From Moraxellaceae bacterium (GTDB lineage Bacteria > Pseudomonadota > Gammaproteobacteria > Pseudomonadales > Ketobacteraceae): 11,918 bases of DNA. Position numbers and translations under genes: made by a program. Numbering within the stretch: the first letter of the stretch is position 1; the number at the start of each line of letters is the position of its first letter. The notes under the pieces are model-generated. The model was not told the origin of the DNA, ran no database searches, and saw only the letters and a program-made list of their open reading frames with translations. This document shows positions 1 through 8,035 of this stretch, piece after piece. Location: assembly GCA_002402125.1 (NCBI GenBank), contig NVVG01000095.1, forward strand, positions 2,620 through 14,537, given 5' to 3'.

Positions 1-1370
1 ACCTGTTCGAAATACGTTGTTAATGTTTGCTTGGCGACATCATCTAAATACGGCGCGGCAAGTTCCAACACCTTGAGTTCTAACTCTCTTTCTTGAATAC
101 CCACTTGCAACAACCCAAATTCCTGCCATAGCATAGACATCACTTGATCCATACTAATCTTTCCTGCGGTAAGTTTTTGCAACATCAAGTCTAAGCCTAA
201 AACGACCAGTGTACCCTTTGTATAATAACTAACAATGGCATTTAGAGCGTTTTCATCCTGCTTATAAAACTTGGTCCATGCATCAAAGCTAGATTCGGAC
301 ACCGTTTGTTTTAATCTACCCTGTGCACGCTGAACTCGCGTCATTACTTGCCCTAACAATTCTAAGTACGATTCCTGTGATATCAACCCAGTTCGCGCCA
401 AGATAAGGTCATCATAAAATGACGTAATCCCTTCAAACGCCCACAACAACTCCGTATGACTTTCATCACTCAAGTTGTAGGGTAAAAATTCCGCTGGTTT
501 TATTCGTTTTACATTCCATGTATGGAAATATTCATGGCTGCATAAACCTAAAAATGTTCTATACCCATCCGTCATAGATTTATCGTTTACCGTCGGCAAA
601 TCTGCTCGACTGCAAATCAAACTGGTGGAGGCGCGATGCTCTAAGCCGCCATAACCATCTCCCACCACCCAGGTTAGAAATACATAGCGCTCCATTGGTG
701 CGGGTTCGCCAAAAAACCGAATCTGGTATTCACACACAACTTTTAAATCTGCCGCGATACGCTCCATGTCAGCGTAGTGCTTTCCTGTAAATACAATATC
801 ATGAGGCACTCCACAAGCATCAAAGGTTACCAAGGAGAAGTTTGCCATTTCTACCGGGTGATCTATCAACTCATCGTAGTTTTCAGCATGATATTTACCA
901 AACCCATAACGAGCTGCGGTTAACTCCTTCAGAGTTGTCGCAACCCGCCAGTTTGACGCAAACTCATGTGTCGGTTGCTGGATATCCAGCTCACAGGGAC
1001 TGTTCTCCTGCCCTTCAACAGCAAGAAATACGCTCGTCCCATTGAAGTAGCCATGGGTTTGATCCAAGTGAGCCGCTCGCACAGACATATCCCAGGCATA
1101 GACGTCATATTCAACAGCCACAGCCTCATCACACGCACCTAACATCCAGGTGCTTTTACTAACCTTATGAACCTCTACAATCTTTCCAGACCCAACACAG
1201 CTAGCGCTGACTTTTAGTACATTTTTGGAGAAATCTCGAATCATGTAACTACCCGGTATCCATGCCGGCATGGTTAAACGCTGCCCTGTTTTACTGGGCG
1301 CTGAAATAGTACAGACCACATGGTACAAATGACCATGCAAATCATTCGATGATATTGTGTATTGAATCAT
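1..1370 (-). CDS. M61-family (glycyl aminopeptidase-like) metallopeptidase, C-terminal part cut by window edge
   Basis: Translating the minus strand from ATG 1370 gives 456 open residues running off the left edge, so the C-terminus, where this family usually carries a PDZ domain, is not visible. The protein shows the gluzincin zinc site: HEYFH at residues 279-283 (two zinc histidines and the catalytic Glu280), followed by HTWNVKRIKP-type sequence, and the third zinc ligand as Glu313 in a WAFEGITSFYDDL motif. A GGLEH motif (241-245), typical of M61, precedes the active site. The N-terminal ~230 residues correspond to the family's beta-rich domain. No clear signal peptide is seen, so a cytoplasmic location is likely. 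Characterised members cleave N-terminal Gly or Ala; the substrate here is unknown. The ribosome binding site upstream of ATG 1370 is weak (AAGAA). The gene lies 136 bp downstream of the kinase-like gene. The family call is firm; the function is inferred. Confidence 0.9.
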   Translation of the reverse strand, partial: MIQYTISSNDLHGHLYHVVCTISAPSKTGQRLTMPAWIPGSYMIRDFSKNVLKVSASCVGSGKIVEVHKVSKSTWMLGACDEAVAVEYDVYAWDMSVRAAHLDQTHGYFNGTSVFLAVEGQENSPCELDIQQPTHEFASNWRVATTLKELTAARYGFGKYHAENYDELIDHPVEMANFSLVTFDACGVPHDIVFTGKHYADMERIAADLKVVCEYQIRFFGEPAPMERYVFLTWVVGDGYGGLEHRASTSLICSRADLPTVNDKSMTDGYRTFLGLCSHEYFHTWNVKRIKPAEFLPYNLSDESHTELLWAFEGITSFYDDLILARTGLISQESYLELLGQVMTRVQRAQGRLKQTVSESSFDAWTKFYKQDENALNAIVSYYTKGTLVVLGLDLMLQKLTAGKISMDQVMSMLWQEFGLLQVGIQERELELKVLELAAPYLDDVAKQTLTTYFEQ

Positions 1371-1424
1371 AATTGGTTCTTATTGATAGCGTGTGGTTAT
1401 GGATAAAGTCTAGAAGCGGATTCC

Positions 1425-1494
1425 TCCAAACTGTACTCTCCAAACTATACCCTCAAAACCAAATTTTCAAAACAACATATTCAAAACAACCACA
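1425..1494. repeat. Five 14-bp imperfect tandem repeats (70 bp)
   Basis: Read on the plus strand, five consecutive 14-base units start at 1425, 1439, 1453, 1467 and 1481. Each begins TCCAAAC or TCAAAAC; the first two units resemble each other (TCCAAACTGTACTC, TCCAAACTATACCC) and the last two resemble each other (TCAAAACAACATAT, TCAAAACAACCACA). The unit length is not a multiple of three, and the array lies wholly between the stop of the kinase-like gene (1507) and the peptidase start (1370). On the transcribed minus strand the units read as GTTTTGA or GTTTGGA cores separated by 7 variable bases. It could be a polymorphic minisatellite or a run of helically spaced binding sites; nothing seen decides between these. 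Confidence 0.7.
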
Positions 1495-1506
1495 ATGACG
1501 TGGAAG

Positions 1507-2616
1507 CTACATAAACCCAGAGTAAGGAATTGTGACCATCACCTCAATCAATTTATCCTTTGTGTCATCAATTTGAACACTTCCACCGTGCATATCAACC
1601 ACTTGCCGAACTAACGCGATCCCTACATAGGGTTTCTGAGGTAGAAAAGCAGTACCCGTTGCCTTCTTTACATATCCCGGTTTATGTTCTGGCAACTCAT
1701 CTTCAGCCTTTCGAATGCCATGAAAATAAATTTGAAGATTGCTACCTGACTCTTTCTGAAGGCTTGAATTCACGATAGAAACTTCAGTACAATGCTCAAT
1801 CATTTCAACAAGCAAATTCACTAACGCGTATTTCATGCAGCTCACATACAATTCAAAAAAACACACATCCCCTTTAGGCCTAAAAAACACCTTTGTGTCA
1901 TTCCTACGTAAAACAAATTGTACGTCACCAATAACTTCTTCGATTAAGGTATTTACATCACATTTAGAACGCTCAGCATCCTCTTTTTTGGTATCTAACT
2001 CGATAAATTGGCTAGCATCACTGACAATATCCACCGCATAATCCGCGCTCCAACGAATCATCTTCATTGCCCCCTGAACCTTTTCAGGAAGAAAACCAAA
2101 CTGTTTGGTCTCTATTCTGCCCACAAAACCCAATATTGAGGTCAACGAAGTCTTTAGTTCTTGGAATGCATTAGCCAAATATTCATTTCGCTGCTGGGAA
2201 GCATAACTTCGCGTTACTGACGTATGAGACCCAATCACATAGTCTATCCGTTGCCGCAATGACTCAGAAGTAAACTTGCCTAACACAACCCCATCCAACA
2301 CCAGGTGATTTAGTTTATAGGGTAACTGGGCATTATCACTCGCCCCTATCAGCAAGGGCAACTGGTGCGAAACGACAAAAATAGCGTCTTTATACAGCGG
2401 GCTCAACTCATCAATATTCAATAACAAACAGACATCATAATCATTTAGCAAGTCCTGACCAATTAGCTCAGGTAGTTGACCAACCAAGAAGTAACTACAA
2501 ATAAAAGTGCTATCCCCAACTAACCGCTCCGCTAACGGTCTCCACTCTTGCTCACTAGATGCCAGAACAAGGACTTTTCTGGCGGCATTACTTAACAACA
2601 ACTTTGGATCGTGCAC
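1507..2616 (-). CDS. Degenerate sensor histidine kinase-like protein (pseudo-receiver plus pseudo-kinase)
   Basis: This is a 369-residue soluble protein starting at GTG 2616, with AAGGGGGGAG just upstream as ribosome binding site. Residues ~14-128 have the alternating strand/helix pattern of a response-regulator receiver (KVLVLAS; DYDVCLLLNID; LPLLIGASDN; LGKFTSESL), but the acidic pocket and phospho-Asp positions are not acidic. Residues ~144-205 resemble a DHp dimerisation helix: FQELKTSLTSILGF (151-164) matches the usual sHELRTPLtsIlGf, with Gln152 in place of the phosphorylated His. The ATPase-like part keeps hydrophobic N-box context (ALVNLLVEMIEHC, 264-276), but the Mg-binding Asn is Glu271. 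The DxGxG motif is absent, whereas VGIALVRQVVDMHGGSV (331-347) keeps the end of the domain. It is therefore probably not an autokinase but a regulatory or scaffold protein. No partner response regulator is adjacent. The fold assignment comes from motif pattern; the function is unknown. Confidence 0.78.
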   Translation of the reverse strand: MHDPKLLLSNAARKVLVLASSEQEWRPLAERLVGDSTFICSYFLVGQLPELIGQDLLNDYDVCLLLNIDELSPLYKDAIFVVSHQLPLLIGASDNAQLPYKLNHLVLDGVVLGKFTSESLRQRIDYVIGSHTSVTRSYASQQRNEYLANAFQELKTSLTSILGFVGRIETKQFGFLPEKVQGAMKMIRWSADYAVDIVSDASQFIELDTKKEDAERSKCDVNTLIEEVIGDVQFVLRRNDTKVFFRPKGDVCFFELYVSCMKYALVNLLVEMIEHCTEVSIVNSSLQKESGSNLQIYFHGIRKAEDELPEHKPGYVKKATGTAFLPQKPYVGIALVRQVVDMHGGSVQIDDTKDKLIEVMVTIPYSGFM

Positions 2617-2894
2617 GCTCCCCCCTTACATCATTACAACACTTCGTCTTTGATCGCAAAGCAACCAAAAACAAAACAAATTAGGTTCGCCCATTAAACT
2701 AGCACAAATAGGGGGAATATTGTACAACAACAGTTAACTATTTTCAGTGAAACCCGATCCAATGGAGATGAAAAGGGCTGTACAGGTAAAACGAAAGGAT
2801 ACGACAACGTTAATCGGCGCCAAATTAGCGCCCACTCAAGGAAATACTATAGATTCTCAATCGTTTGCTTTAACCCTCTTGCTATGGGTATAAA

Positions 2895-3596
2895 TCAGCG
2901 CTTAGTATAGGTTGTCACGTAAGCTGGAGGGTAAGTCATGAAACGCTTAACGTCCCCCACAAAGCGCTGTTTAATGTCAAAGCCGGACATGACATCTGCA
3001 TAACTCGAACTTCCGGGTCTCTGTGTATCAATATGCCGCGTTGGGAATATTTTAACTTGCCCACCAGGCTTTAACACACGCAGAAATTCTCTAAATATAC
3101 TTTCTAACACGACCTCATCTTCGATCCAGGCATAAATAACATAGTTCGACAAAATCAAGTCTACAGAGCTATCTTCAAACGGTAGATCATCCGCTAGCGT
3201 ACCAAACCCTTTTTCCAACCCCGGCGCATTAGCGTCAATAGTCCCTGCACCACCAAATAGTCGTGCTTTCATTTTATCGAATGAACCCAGTTTAAACCCC
3301 TTTGCTAACTTGGGGTCTATTCCGTAGAAATCCACACCTTCACGCCGACAAGCTTGAAACATCGAGTCGGAAATGTAAGGTGTTAAGCCACAACCGATAT
3401 CGGCAATTATCTTACCTTTGAAGTTTTCTAACACTTGTGACTCAGATCGATTACCAAAAAATATTTTCCGATAATACGAAAAAGACCGACCGGTACTAAC
3501 AACCGGAAGAGATAGCATATCGCTAGTGCGCGTAAACACCCTTAGCCCAAAAAATGTCGAAGCCGTTAACGCATGCTGTACTGGATTTTCGTTCAT
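2895..3596 (-). CDS. Class I SAM-dependent methyltransferase
   Basis: This is a 233-residue Rossmann-fold methyltransferase. Motif I is IADIGCG (residues 64-70), followed by GIDPK (92-96) where the acidic residue would bind the ribose hydroxyls of S-adenosylmethionine. Then come DLPF (137-140), DLILSNYVIYAW (146-157) and LKPGG (175-179), the usual order in the Methyltransf_11-like group. No transmembrane segment or extra domain is seen, and the substrate cannot be read from the sequence. I chose ATG 3596 because AAGGGAG lies at a good distance before it; a GTG ten codons upstream (3626) keeps the frame but would place that ribosome binding site inside the gene. A TTGACA promoter lies about 50 bp upstream, so the gene is probably transcribed on its own. 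Family call firm, role unknown. Confidence 0.87.
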   Translation of the reverse strand: MNENPVQHALTASTFFGLRVFTRTSDMLSLPVVSTGRSFSYYRKIFFGNRSESQVLENFKGKIIADIGCGLTPYISDSMFQACRREGVDFYGIDPKLAKGFKLGSFDKMKARLFGGAGTIDANAPGLEKGFGTLADDLPFEDSSVDLILSNYVIYAWIEDEVVLESIFREFLRVLKPGGQVKIFPTRHIDTQRPGSSSYADVMSGFDIKQRFVGDVKRFMTYPPAYVTTYTKR

Positions 3597-3647
3597 CGCT
3601 ATCACTCCCTTAAAGGTGGGGTTCACTTTACATTTCGTATGACATCG

Positions 3648-3676
3648 AGTTTAATTGTGCGAAACGGAACTGTCAA
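3648..3676 (-). promoter_or_regulatory. Probable sigma70-type promoter of the methyltransferase gene
   Basis: On the minus strand a perfect -35 element TTGACA (3676-3671) is followed, after exactly 17 bases, by TAAACT (3653-3648), which matches the -10 consensus at four of six positions. It lies about 50 bp before the methyltransferase start and just after the DUF481 gene stop. This is read by eye and has not been tested against background. Confidence 0.5.
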
Positions 3677-3701
3677 ACGGATGTAAATTGCCCCTCTACC
3701 T

Positions 3702-4433
3702 TTAAAACGAATAATCCAGCGCGATCAACGTAGTTGAATCTGACTTATTTGTACCGGACGGCACGTTTGAGGTATGTTTAATTTCATACGAAACCGTCAG
3801 AGACAAACGGCCATTAAGCTGAGTTCGATACTTAGAAATTGATTTACTGATAGTACTTTCTTCACCCGCCTCAACACTCACTTCTTCTCGAAACGATGAG
3901 GTCTCGTTGATAGTCCAATCAAAATTAATTGCGCCACGCAACGTCCCTTCTCGTTCCATACTGCCATCAACATCAAGTAGACTTCTACGATAACCTGGAC
4001 CTACTTCAATCTCCAATTTAACCATATCGCTGTTAATTAGCTTTCGACCATAACCAGCCGAAAGTGATGTCTGATATTCATAACCACTAAAATCATCATC
4101 TTCATGTTCGATTAATCCAAAAATATAATCAAGCTCACTTAACTTGCGATCGGCCTTTAGCGATATGAAATATTTCTCTGCTGTGCGCGCATCTCCAGTA
4201 TTCTCATTTAAACTCTCTAATTTAAATGTATTCCTCCACAGCCCTTTCTCCCTGACGAGGCGAGTATTGAAGCCTATATTTTGACTTTTAGTATTCCCAT
4301 TATTTGAGATAAACGTTAAAGATACATTGCCAGACCAGAGTTTATCTGGCGTTTGATTTTCTTCCGCCGCGAGGTTAGATGAAAAACAAATAGTTAATGC
4401 CGACAGTACAATTGCCATTACTCTTAATTTCAT
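3702..4433 (-). CDS. DUF481 family (YdiY-like) outer-membrane beta-barrel protein
   Basis: This is a 243-residue protein with a signal peptide: MKLR, a hydrophobic core, and a likely cut near residue 23 (NLAA/EEN). The mature part is made of alternating beta strands rich in aromatic and polar residues, for example LWSGNVSLTFISNNGNTKSQNIGF, which resembles the N-terminal signature of DUF481 proteins. It ends in ...ALDYSF, a C-terminal aromatic residue typical of outer-membrane barrels recognised by the BAM complex. E. coli YdiY, of the same family, is described as acid- or salt-related, but the function is not established. ATG 4433 is preferred because the signal peptide then begins with a normal basic n-region and GGGATAAGAG precedes it. 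ATG 4457 would add eight residues and has AAGGGA directly against it, too close for good initiation. The gene lies downstream of the etfBA terminator. Confidence 0.85.
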   Translation of the reverse strand: MKLRVMAIVLSALTICFSSNLAAEENQTPDKLWSGNVSLTFISNNGNTKSQNIGFNTRLVREKGLWRNTFKLESLNENTGDARTAEKYFISLKADRKLSELDYIFGLIEHEDDDFSGYEYQTSLSAGYGRKLINSDMVKLEIEVGPGYRRSLLDVDGSMEREGTLRGAINFDWTINETSSFREEVSVEAGEESTISKSISKYRTQLNGRLSLTVSYEIKHTSNVPSGTNKSDSTTLIALDYSF

Positions 4434-4518
4434 TCTCTTATCCCAAAAAATAATCATTCCCTTTACACGTATTTGACGATCAGGTGAGCCCTGCTAATAA
4501 AAGATAAAAACCGCCCAT

Positions 4519-4548
4519 AAAAAAACCCGGTAGCTACCGGGTTTTTTT
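4519..4548 (-). terminator. Intrinsic terminator after etfBA, fully symmetrical
   Basis: The 16-base perfect palindrome CCCGGTAGCTACCGGG (4526-4541) is flanked by seven A (4519-4525) and seven T (4542-4548), so the whole 30-bp element is its own reverse complement. On the minus strand it is a GC-rich hairpin followed by U7, 20 bases after the etfA stop. Its symmetry would let it stop transcription from either side. It separates etfBA from the DUF481 gene. Confidence 0.9.
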
Positions 4549-4568
4549 ATGCATTGCATTCTGACTTT

Positions 4569-5498
4569 TTAAAGCAATTTTTCCAATTCAGGAACAGCAT
4601 CAAATAAATCAGCAACTAGACCGTAATCGGCAACCTGGAATATCGGCGCTTCTTCGTCCTTATTTATCGCAACAATAACTTTACTGTCTTTCATGCCCGC
4701 CAAGTGCTGGATCGCACCTGAAATACCTACAGCAATATAAAGATCAGGAGCTACAATCTTACCTGTTTGACCAACTTGCATGTCGTTAGGAACAAAACCT
4801 GCGTCTACCGCAGCACGTGATGCGCCAACAGCAGCACCAAGTTTATCAGCTACCGCTTCAAGAAGTTTGAAGTTTTCGCCGTTTTGCATGCCTCGACCAC
4901 CAGAGATGATGATGCTTGCAGCAGTCAATTCTGGACGATCCGATTTAGCAATTTCTTCACCAACAAAGCTGGAAACGCCTGCATCTTTAGCGATGTCAGT
5001 AGTTTCAACTGAAGCTGAACCGCCTTCTGTTGCAGCTGCATCAAACGCTGTGCCACGAACAGTCAACACTTTGATTGCATCTGTGCTTTGCACTGTAGCT
5101 ATAGCGTTACCCGCATAGATAGGACGCAGGAATGTATCTGCACTCTCAACACCAGAAATATCAGAAATCATCTGAACATCTAGCAATGCGGCTACACGAG
5201 GAAGAAAGTTCTTACCTGTAGTAGTAGAAGGAGCAAGGATGTAACCGTAGTCTTTTCCTAACTCTGCAACTAATTCAGCAACATTTTCAGCTAGCTGATT
5301 GGCATATACTGCATTGTCCGCAACAATTACTTTGGCTACGCCTGCAACTTTTGCCGCTTCTTCAGCAACAGCGCCACAACCTGAACCAGCAACAAGAATT
5401 GTAACATCGCCACCAATTGCTACGGCTGCGGTTACCACATTCAAAGTGGCTGCTTTTAACGTAGCATTATCGTGTTCTGCATAAACTAAAACGCTCAT
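4569..5498 (-). CDS. etfA: Electron transfer flavoprotein alpha subunit
   Basis: This is the FAD-binding alpha subunit of ETF, which with EtfB accepts electrons from acyl-CoA and other dehydrogenases and passes them to ETF:quinone oxidoreductase. At 309 residues it has normal length for a bacterial EtfA. The N-terminal domain begins [10 protein letters not shown]; the C-terminal FAD domain shows SGGRGMQ (199-205), [13 protein letters not shown] (225-237), [20 protein letters not shown] (241-260) with GAIQHLAGM following, and the closing [22 protein letters not shown] region (277-298), which is the family signature. The ATG follows the etfB stop without a gap, and its ribosome binding site (GAAGGTG) lies inside the end of etfB, suggesting translational coupling and equal subunit production. 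A strong terminator follows. No dehydrogenase or ETF-QO gene is visible nearby, so this is likely the general beta-oxidation/amino-acid catabolism ETF. Confidence 0.97.
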   Translation of the reverse strand: MSVLVYAEHDNATLKAATLNVVTAAVAIGGDVTILVAGSGCGAVAEEAAKVAGVAKVIVADNAVYANQLAENVAELVAELGKDYGYILAPSTTTGKNFLPRVAALLDVQMISDISGVESADTFLRPIYAGNAIATVQSTDAIKVLTVRGTAFDAAATEGGSASVETTDIAKDAGVSSFVGEEIAKSDRPELTAASIIISGGRGMQNGENFKLLEAVADKLGAAVGASRAAVDAGFVPNDMQVGQTGKIVAPDLYIAVGISGAIQHLAGMKDSKVIVAINKDEEAPIFQVADYGLVADLFDAVPELEKLL

Positions 5499-6248
5499 TT
5501 ATAGCACCTTCGCTTCGTTTTTAAGTTTATTGACAAGTTCCTCTACGCTTTCAACCTTAATACCAGCAGAACGTTCTGCAGGCGGTGATACTTTAAGCGT
5601 CTTAACTCGAGGAGCCACATCTACACCATAATCACCTGGTGTTTTTGTATCTAAAGGCTTTCTCTTTGCCTTCATAATGTTTGGAAGAGACGCATAACGT
5701 GGCTCATTCAAACGAAGGTCAGTGGTAACAACAGCTGGAAGCGTTAATTCTACAGTCTGTAGTCCACCATCAATTTCACGAGTGACTTTTACTTTGCCGT
5801 CTGCAACGTTAACTTCAGAGGCAAATGTACCCTGGCCCATGCCAGCCAACGCAGCAAGCATTTGGCCTGTCTGGTTGTTATCCGCATCGATAGATTGCTT
5901 ACCAAAAAACACTAAATCTGGCTTCTCTTCGTCAACAATGGCTTTAAGTATTTTAGCAACAGCAAGAGGTTGAACCTCTTCGTCACTCTCAACTAAAATT
6001 GCTCGGTCAGCACCCAGTGCAAGTGCAGTACGTAACTGCTCCTGTACAACCTTAGGGCCAACGGAAACTGCAACAATCTCTGTTACAACACCCTTCTCTT
6101 TTAAACGAACGGCTTCTTCAACACCAATCTCGCAGAATGGGTTCATCGCCATTTTTACATTATTTAGATCAACAGCGCTGTTATCTGCAGCAACACGTAC
6201 TTTTACGTTTGCATCAACAACACGTTTGATAGCAACAAGAACCTTCAT
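5499..6248 (-). CDS. etfB: Electron transfer flavoprotein beta subunit
   Basis: This 249-residue beta subunit of ETF binds AMP in the standard (non-bifurcating) type and carries the loop that docks onto partner dehydrogenases. It begins [35 protein letters not shown] (34-51) and [15 protein letters not shown] (116-130) are conserved nucleotide-site segments. [19 protein letters not shown] (181-199) is the recognition loop and signature. ATG 6248 is chosen because GAGGA lies seven bases upstream and all homologues I know start MKVLV; the frame stays open 17 codons further up, to 6299, without supporting features. It is the first gene of the etfBA pair, directly abutting etfA. The ~100 bp upstream must hold the promoter, but I could not pick a convincing one. 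Confidence 0.97.
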   Translation of the reverse strand: MKVLVAIKRVVDANVKVRVAADNSAVDLNNVKMAMNPFCEIGVEEAVRLKEKGVVTEIVAVSVGPKVVQEQLRTALALGADRAILVESDEEVQPLAVAKILKAIVDEEKPDLVFFGKQSIDADNNQTGQMLAALAGMGQGTFASEVNVADGKVKVTREIDGGLQTVELTLPAVVTTDLRLNEPRYASLPNIMKAKRKPLDTKTPGDYGVDVAPRVKTLKVSPPAERSAGIKVESVEELVNKLKNEAKVL

Positions 6249-6349
6249 AAAAATCCTCGGCTTTCTTGTAGGTAAATTTTCAGCGCCCCAGTGGATCAAA
6301 TTGCAACCCGGTCTTGCGACACCCTTTAACTTTCTTCAGAAAACAACGC

Positions 6350-6374
6350 AAAAAACGTCCTTTTTGAACGGACG
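6350..6374 (-). terminator. Possible weak intrinsic terminator between the yqaA-like gene and etfB
   Basis: On the minus strand CGTCC (6374-6370) and GGACG (6360-6356) can form a 5-bp GC-rich stem with a 9-base loop, followed at once by six T (6355-6350). The stem is short, so termination may be partial. It lies between the stop of the yqaA-like gene and etfB and would separate the two transcription units. Confidence 0.4.
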
Positions 6375-6465
6375 GTATGATGCCGTGTTCTACCGGCTAG
6401 GTCAATAGTTAAAAAGGTCACCCTACCAGTGCTGCATGGCTACCATTTGTAACGTTTTGTAGCAC

Positions 6466-6882
6466 TCACACCCAATATGGCAAAACAAAAGCCAAGTATC
6501 TCAAGCACTTACCTAAACCTACCAACATGATAAAAACAACTAGATTGACCCTCATTGCGCCACCGATCAGCGTCAGTGGATCCCCTACGATAGGCAGCCA
6601 AGCAAACAGGAGCACCCATACACCGCTGCGGGCAAAACGCTCCTGGGCACGGCATATAACGGCCTCAGTGAACGGGAACCAACTGCGCCCCTGATACCGC
6701 AACAAGTAGCGCCCTAACCACCAATTGACCACAGCCCCCGAGGTATTACCCAAGGTAGCGGTAAACAATAACAAGGAAGGAGTATACCCATCTTCTAGCA
6801 ACAACAATAATGTCGGCTCGGAACCGATAGGTAGCAATGTTGCCGCCGCAAACGAATGCAAGCAGAGCACCAGATATTCCAT
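6466..6882 (-). CDS. yqaA: YqaA family small inner-membrane protein (DedA/SNARE-associated superfamily)
   Basis: This 138-residue integral membrane protein closely follows the E. coli YqaA pattern in length and motifs: an N-terminal segment with ATLLPIGSEPTLL, then ATLGNTSGAVVNWWLGR (42-58), WLPIVGDPLTLIGG (95-108) and GKCLRY (124-129). Hydrophobic stretches at roughly 3-30, 36-56, 88-108 and 113-136 suggest four membrane or re-entrant segments. YqaA is a short relative of the DedA/VTT proteins, some of which flip undecaprenyl phosphate or phospholipids; the role of YqaA itself is not established. The ribosome binding site is weak (GGAAAA before ATG 6882). The gene stands alone, 99 bp after the ykgJ-like gene. 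Confidence 0.88.
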   Translation of the reverse strand: MEYLVLCLHSFAAATLLPIGSEPTLLLLLEDGYTPSLLLFTATLGNTSGAVVNWWLGRYLLRYQGRSWFPFTEAVICRAQERFARSGVWVLLFAWLPIVGDPLTLIGGAMRVNLVVFIMLVGLGKCLRYLAFVLPYWV

Positions 6883-6981
6883 AGTTTTCCAAATTAGATG
6901 CTAGCAAAAAGCTCAAAATGGTTTTAGGTTGTGTTATTACCAGTGTTATGGCCCGAATTAAGACAATAGCCGAGACAAGAG

Positions 6982-7272
6982 TTAAGAAAAATCACTTCTT
7001 TCTTCTATACATTCGTAAGAGCCCATCTCAAACACACGACAGTTCAACGGTCGATTATTATAAATCCTACATTTAAAGGTATCGCGATCTAGCGCGGCAC
7101 ACCAGCCATCATCCAAACGGGCCATCACCCGCCCACCCCATGCATCAATATCAACAAAATGCTCGGGCACTCCAGTTTCAGTGATTAGCATTACCTCTAA
7201 ACGGCAACAACATGCTTGGCAGCTATCACAGGTAACCGTTGGATCTACGACGTTTTCTACTTCAATATTCAT
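6982..7272 (-). CDS. YkgJ/UPF0153-family cysteine cluster protein
   Basis: This 96-residue protein has nine cysteines: C15, C18, C21, C22, C23, C58, C68, C78 and C88. The N-terminal CDSCQACCC cluster, then WCAAL, FKCRIYNNRPLNCR and SYEC form the family pattern, thought to coordinate a metal such as zinc or an iron-sulfur cluster (inference from the pattern; the ligand is not known). It has no signal peptide or membrane segment. Its ATG overlaps the msrA stop (ATGA, 4 bp), so the two are probably translated in a coupled way. Its biochemical role is unknown; pairing with a methionine sulfoxide reductase hints at a redox or metal-related job. Confidence 0.87.
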   Translation of the reverse strand: MNIEVENVVDPTVTCDSCQACCCRLEVMLITETGVPEHFVDIDAWGGRVMARLDDGWCAALDRDTFKCRIYNNRPLNCRVFEMGSYECIEERSDFS

Positions 7273-7910
7273 AAATCACTACAGGCAACATTAGTCCCGC
7301 CAAGGCCACAGTATCCCTGAGGGTTCTTTGATAGGTATTGCTGGTGATAATCCTCTGCATAATAAAAAGGTCCCGCCAACGTGATTTCGGTGGTTACCTG
7401 AGGGTACCCCGCTTTCTCTAAATCCTGTTGGTAAACTACGCGACTTTGCTCTGCAACGGCTTTATCAGGTTCATCACAAAGATAAATCCCTGACCGATAT
7501 TGAGTGCCTTTATCATTCCCCTGTTGCATGCCTTGTGTTGGGTTATGTGACTGCCAAAATATGCTGAGCAATGATTGTAACGACAGGACACTAGGGTCAT
7601 ATGCAACTCGCACCACCTCATTATGTCCAGTCTTACCACTACAGACTTCCTCATAGGTAGGGTTGGGTGTAAATCCCGCAGAATAACCAACGACGGTACA
7701 GATCACACCTTCGGTTTGCCAAAATTTCTTTTCTGCCCCCCAAAAACAGCCCATTCCAAACATTATCTCTTGTTGACCGTCCTTTAATGGCTGCTTCAGC
7801 TCTACACCAAATACATCATGGTGCGTTGCAGTCTCTAAGGGTTGATCGCGCCCCGCCAATGCAAGCTCTTTAGAAACCATCACACTTTTTCCATCTATTG
7901 AAAACCACAT
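7269..7910 (-). CDS. msrA: Peptide methionine-(S)-S-oxide reductase MsrA
   Basis: MsrA reduces the S-epimer of methionine sulfoxide in proteins back to methionine, repairing oxidative damage, using thioredoxin. The protein has 213 residues, with the catalytic motif GCFWG at 54-58 (Cys55), AEDYHQQY at 185-192, and the recycling cysteines Cys201 in GYCGLGG and Cys210 near the C-terminus. The ~50-residue N-terminal extension before GCFWG, containing ALAGRDQPL, matches the long E. coli-type MsrA. I chose ATG 7910 because GAGGA lies about seven bases upstream; the earlier ATG at 7943 has no visible ribosome binding site. It overlaps the YkgJ-family gene downstream by 4 bp. There is no msrB in the window. 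Confidence 0.96.
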   Translation of the reverse strand: MWFSIDGKSVMVSKELALAGRDQPLETATHHDVFGVELKQPLKDGQQEIMFGMGCFWGAEKKFWQTEGVICTVVGYSAGFTPNPTYEEVCSGKTGHNEVVRVAYDPSVLSLQSLLSIFWQSHNPTQGMQQGNDKGTQYRSGIYLCDEPDKAVAEQSRVVYQQDLEKAGYPQVTTEITLAGPFYYAEDYHQQYLSKNPQGYCGLGGTNVACSDL

Positions 7911-8035
7911 AATTCTGTCCTCGATTGGGACCACATAAAACATGCTATAAGGTCTAGTATATGCCTATGAATCACGCATTTCAGGCCCGCTAACATCATT
8001 TCCCTTGTAACGAACCAAGAACGTTAATCCAACCA

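Noticed and set aside
842..1138. Short open frames on both strands within the peptidase gene region
   Set aside because: The M61 peptidase frame is continuous through this region with clear motifs; the short frames are shadows.
1425..1494. CRISPR-like array
   Set aside because: Units are 14 bp, contiguous and imperfect, with no spacers of typical length and no cas genes nearby.
2816..2832. Hairpin GGCGC-CAAATTA-GCGCC downstream of the methyltransferase gene
   Set aside because: There is a 5-bp stem but no T-run on the minus strand, so an intrinsic terminator is not supported; it could be chance.
4780..5118. Open frame of 112 codons on the plus strand
   Set aside because: It lies wholly antisense to etfA, has low-complexity Ala/Ser-rich composition from codon shadowing, and shows no ribosome binding site or family motif.
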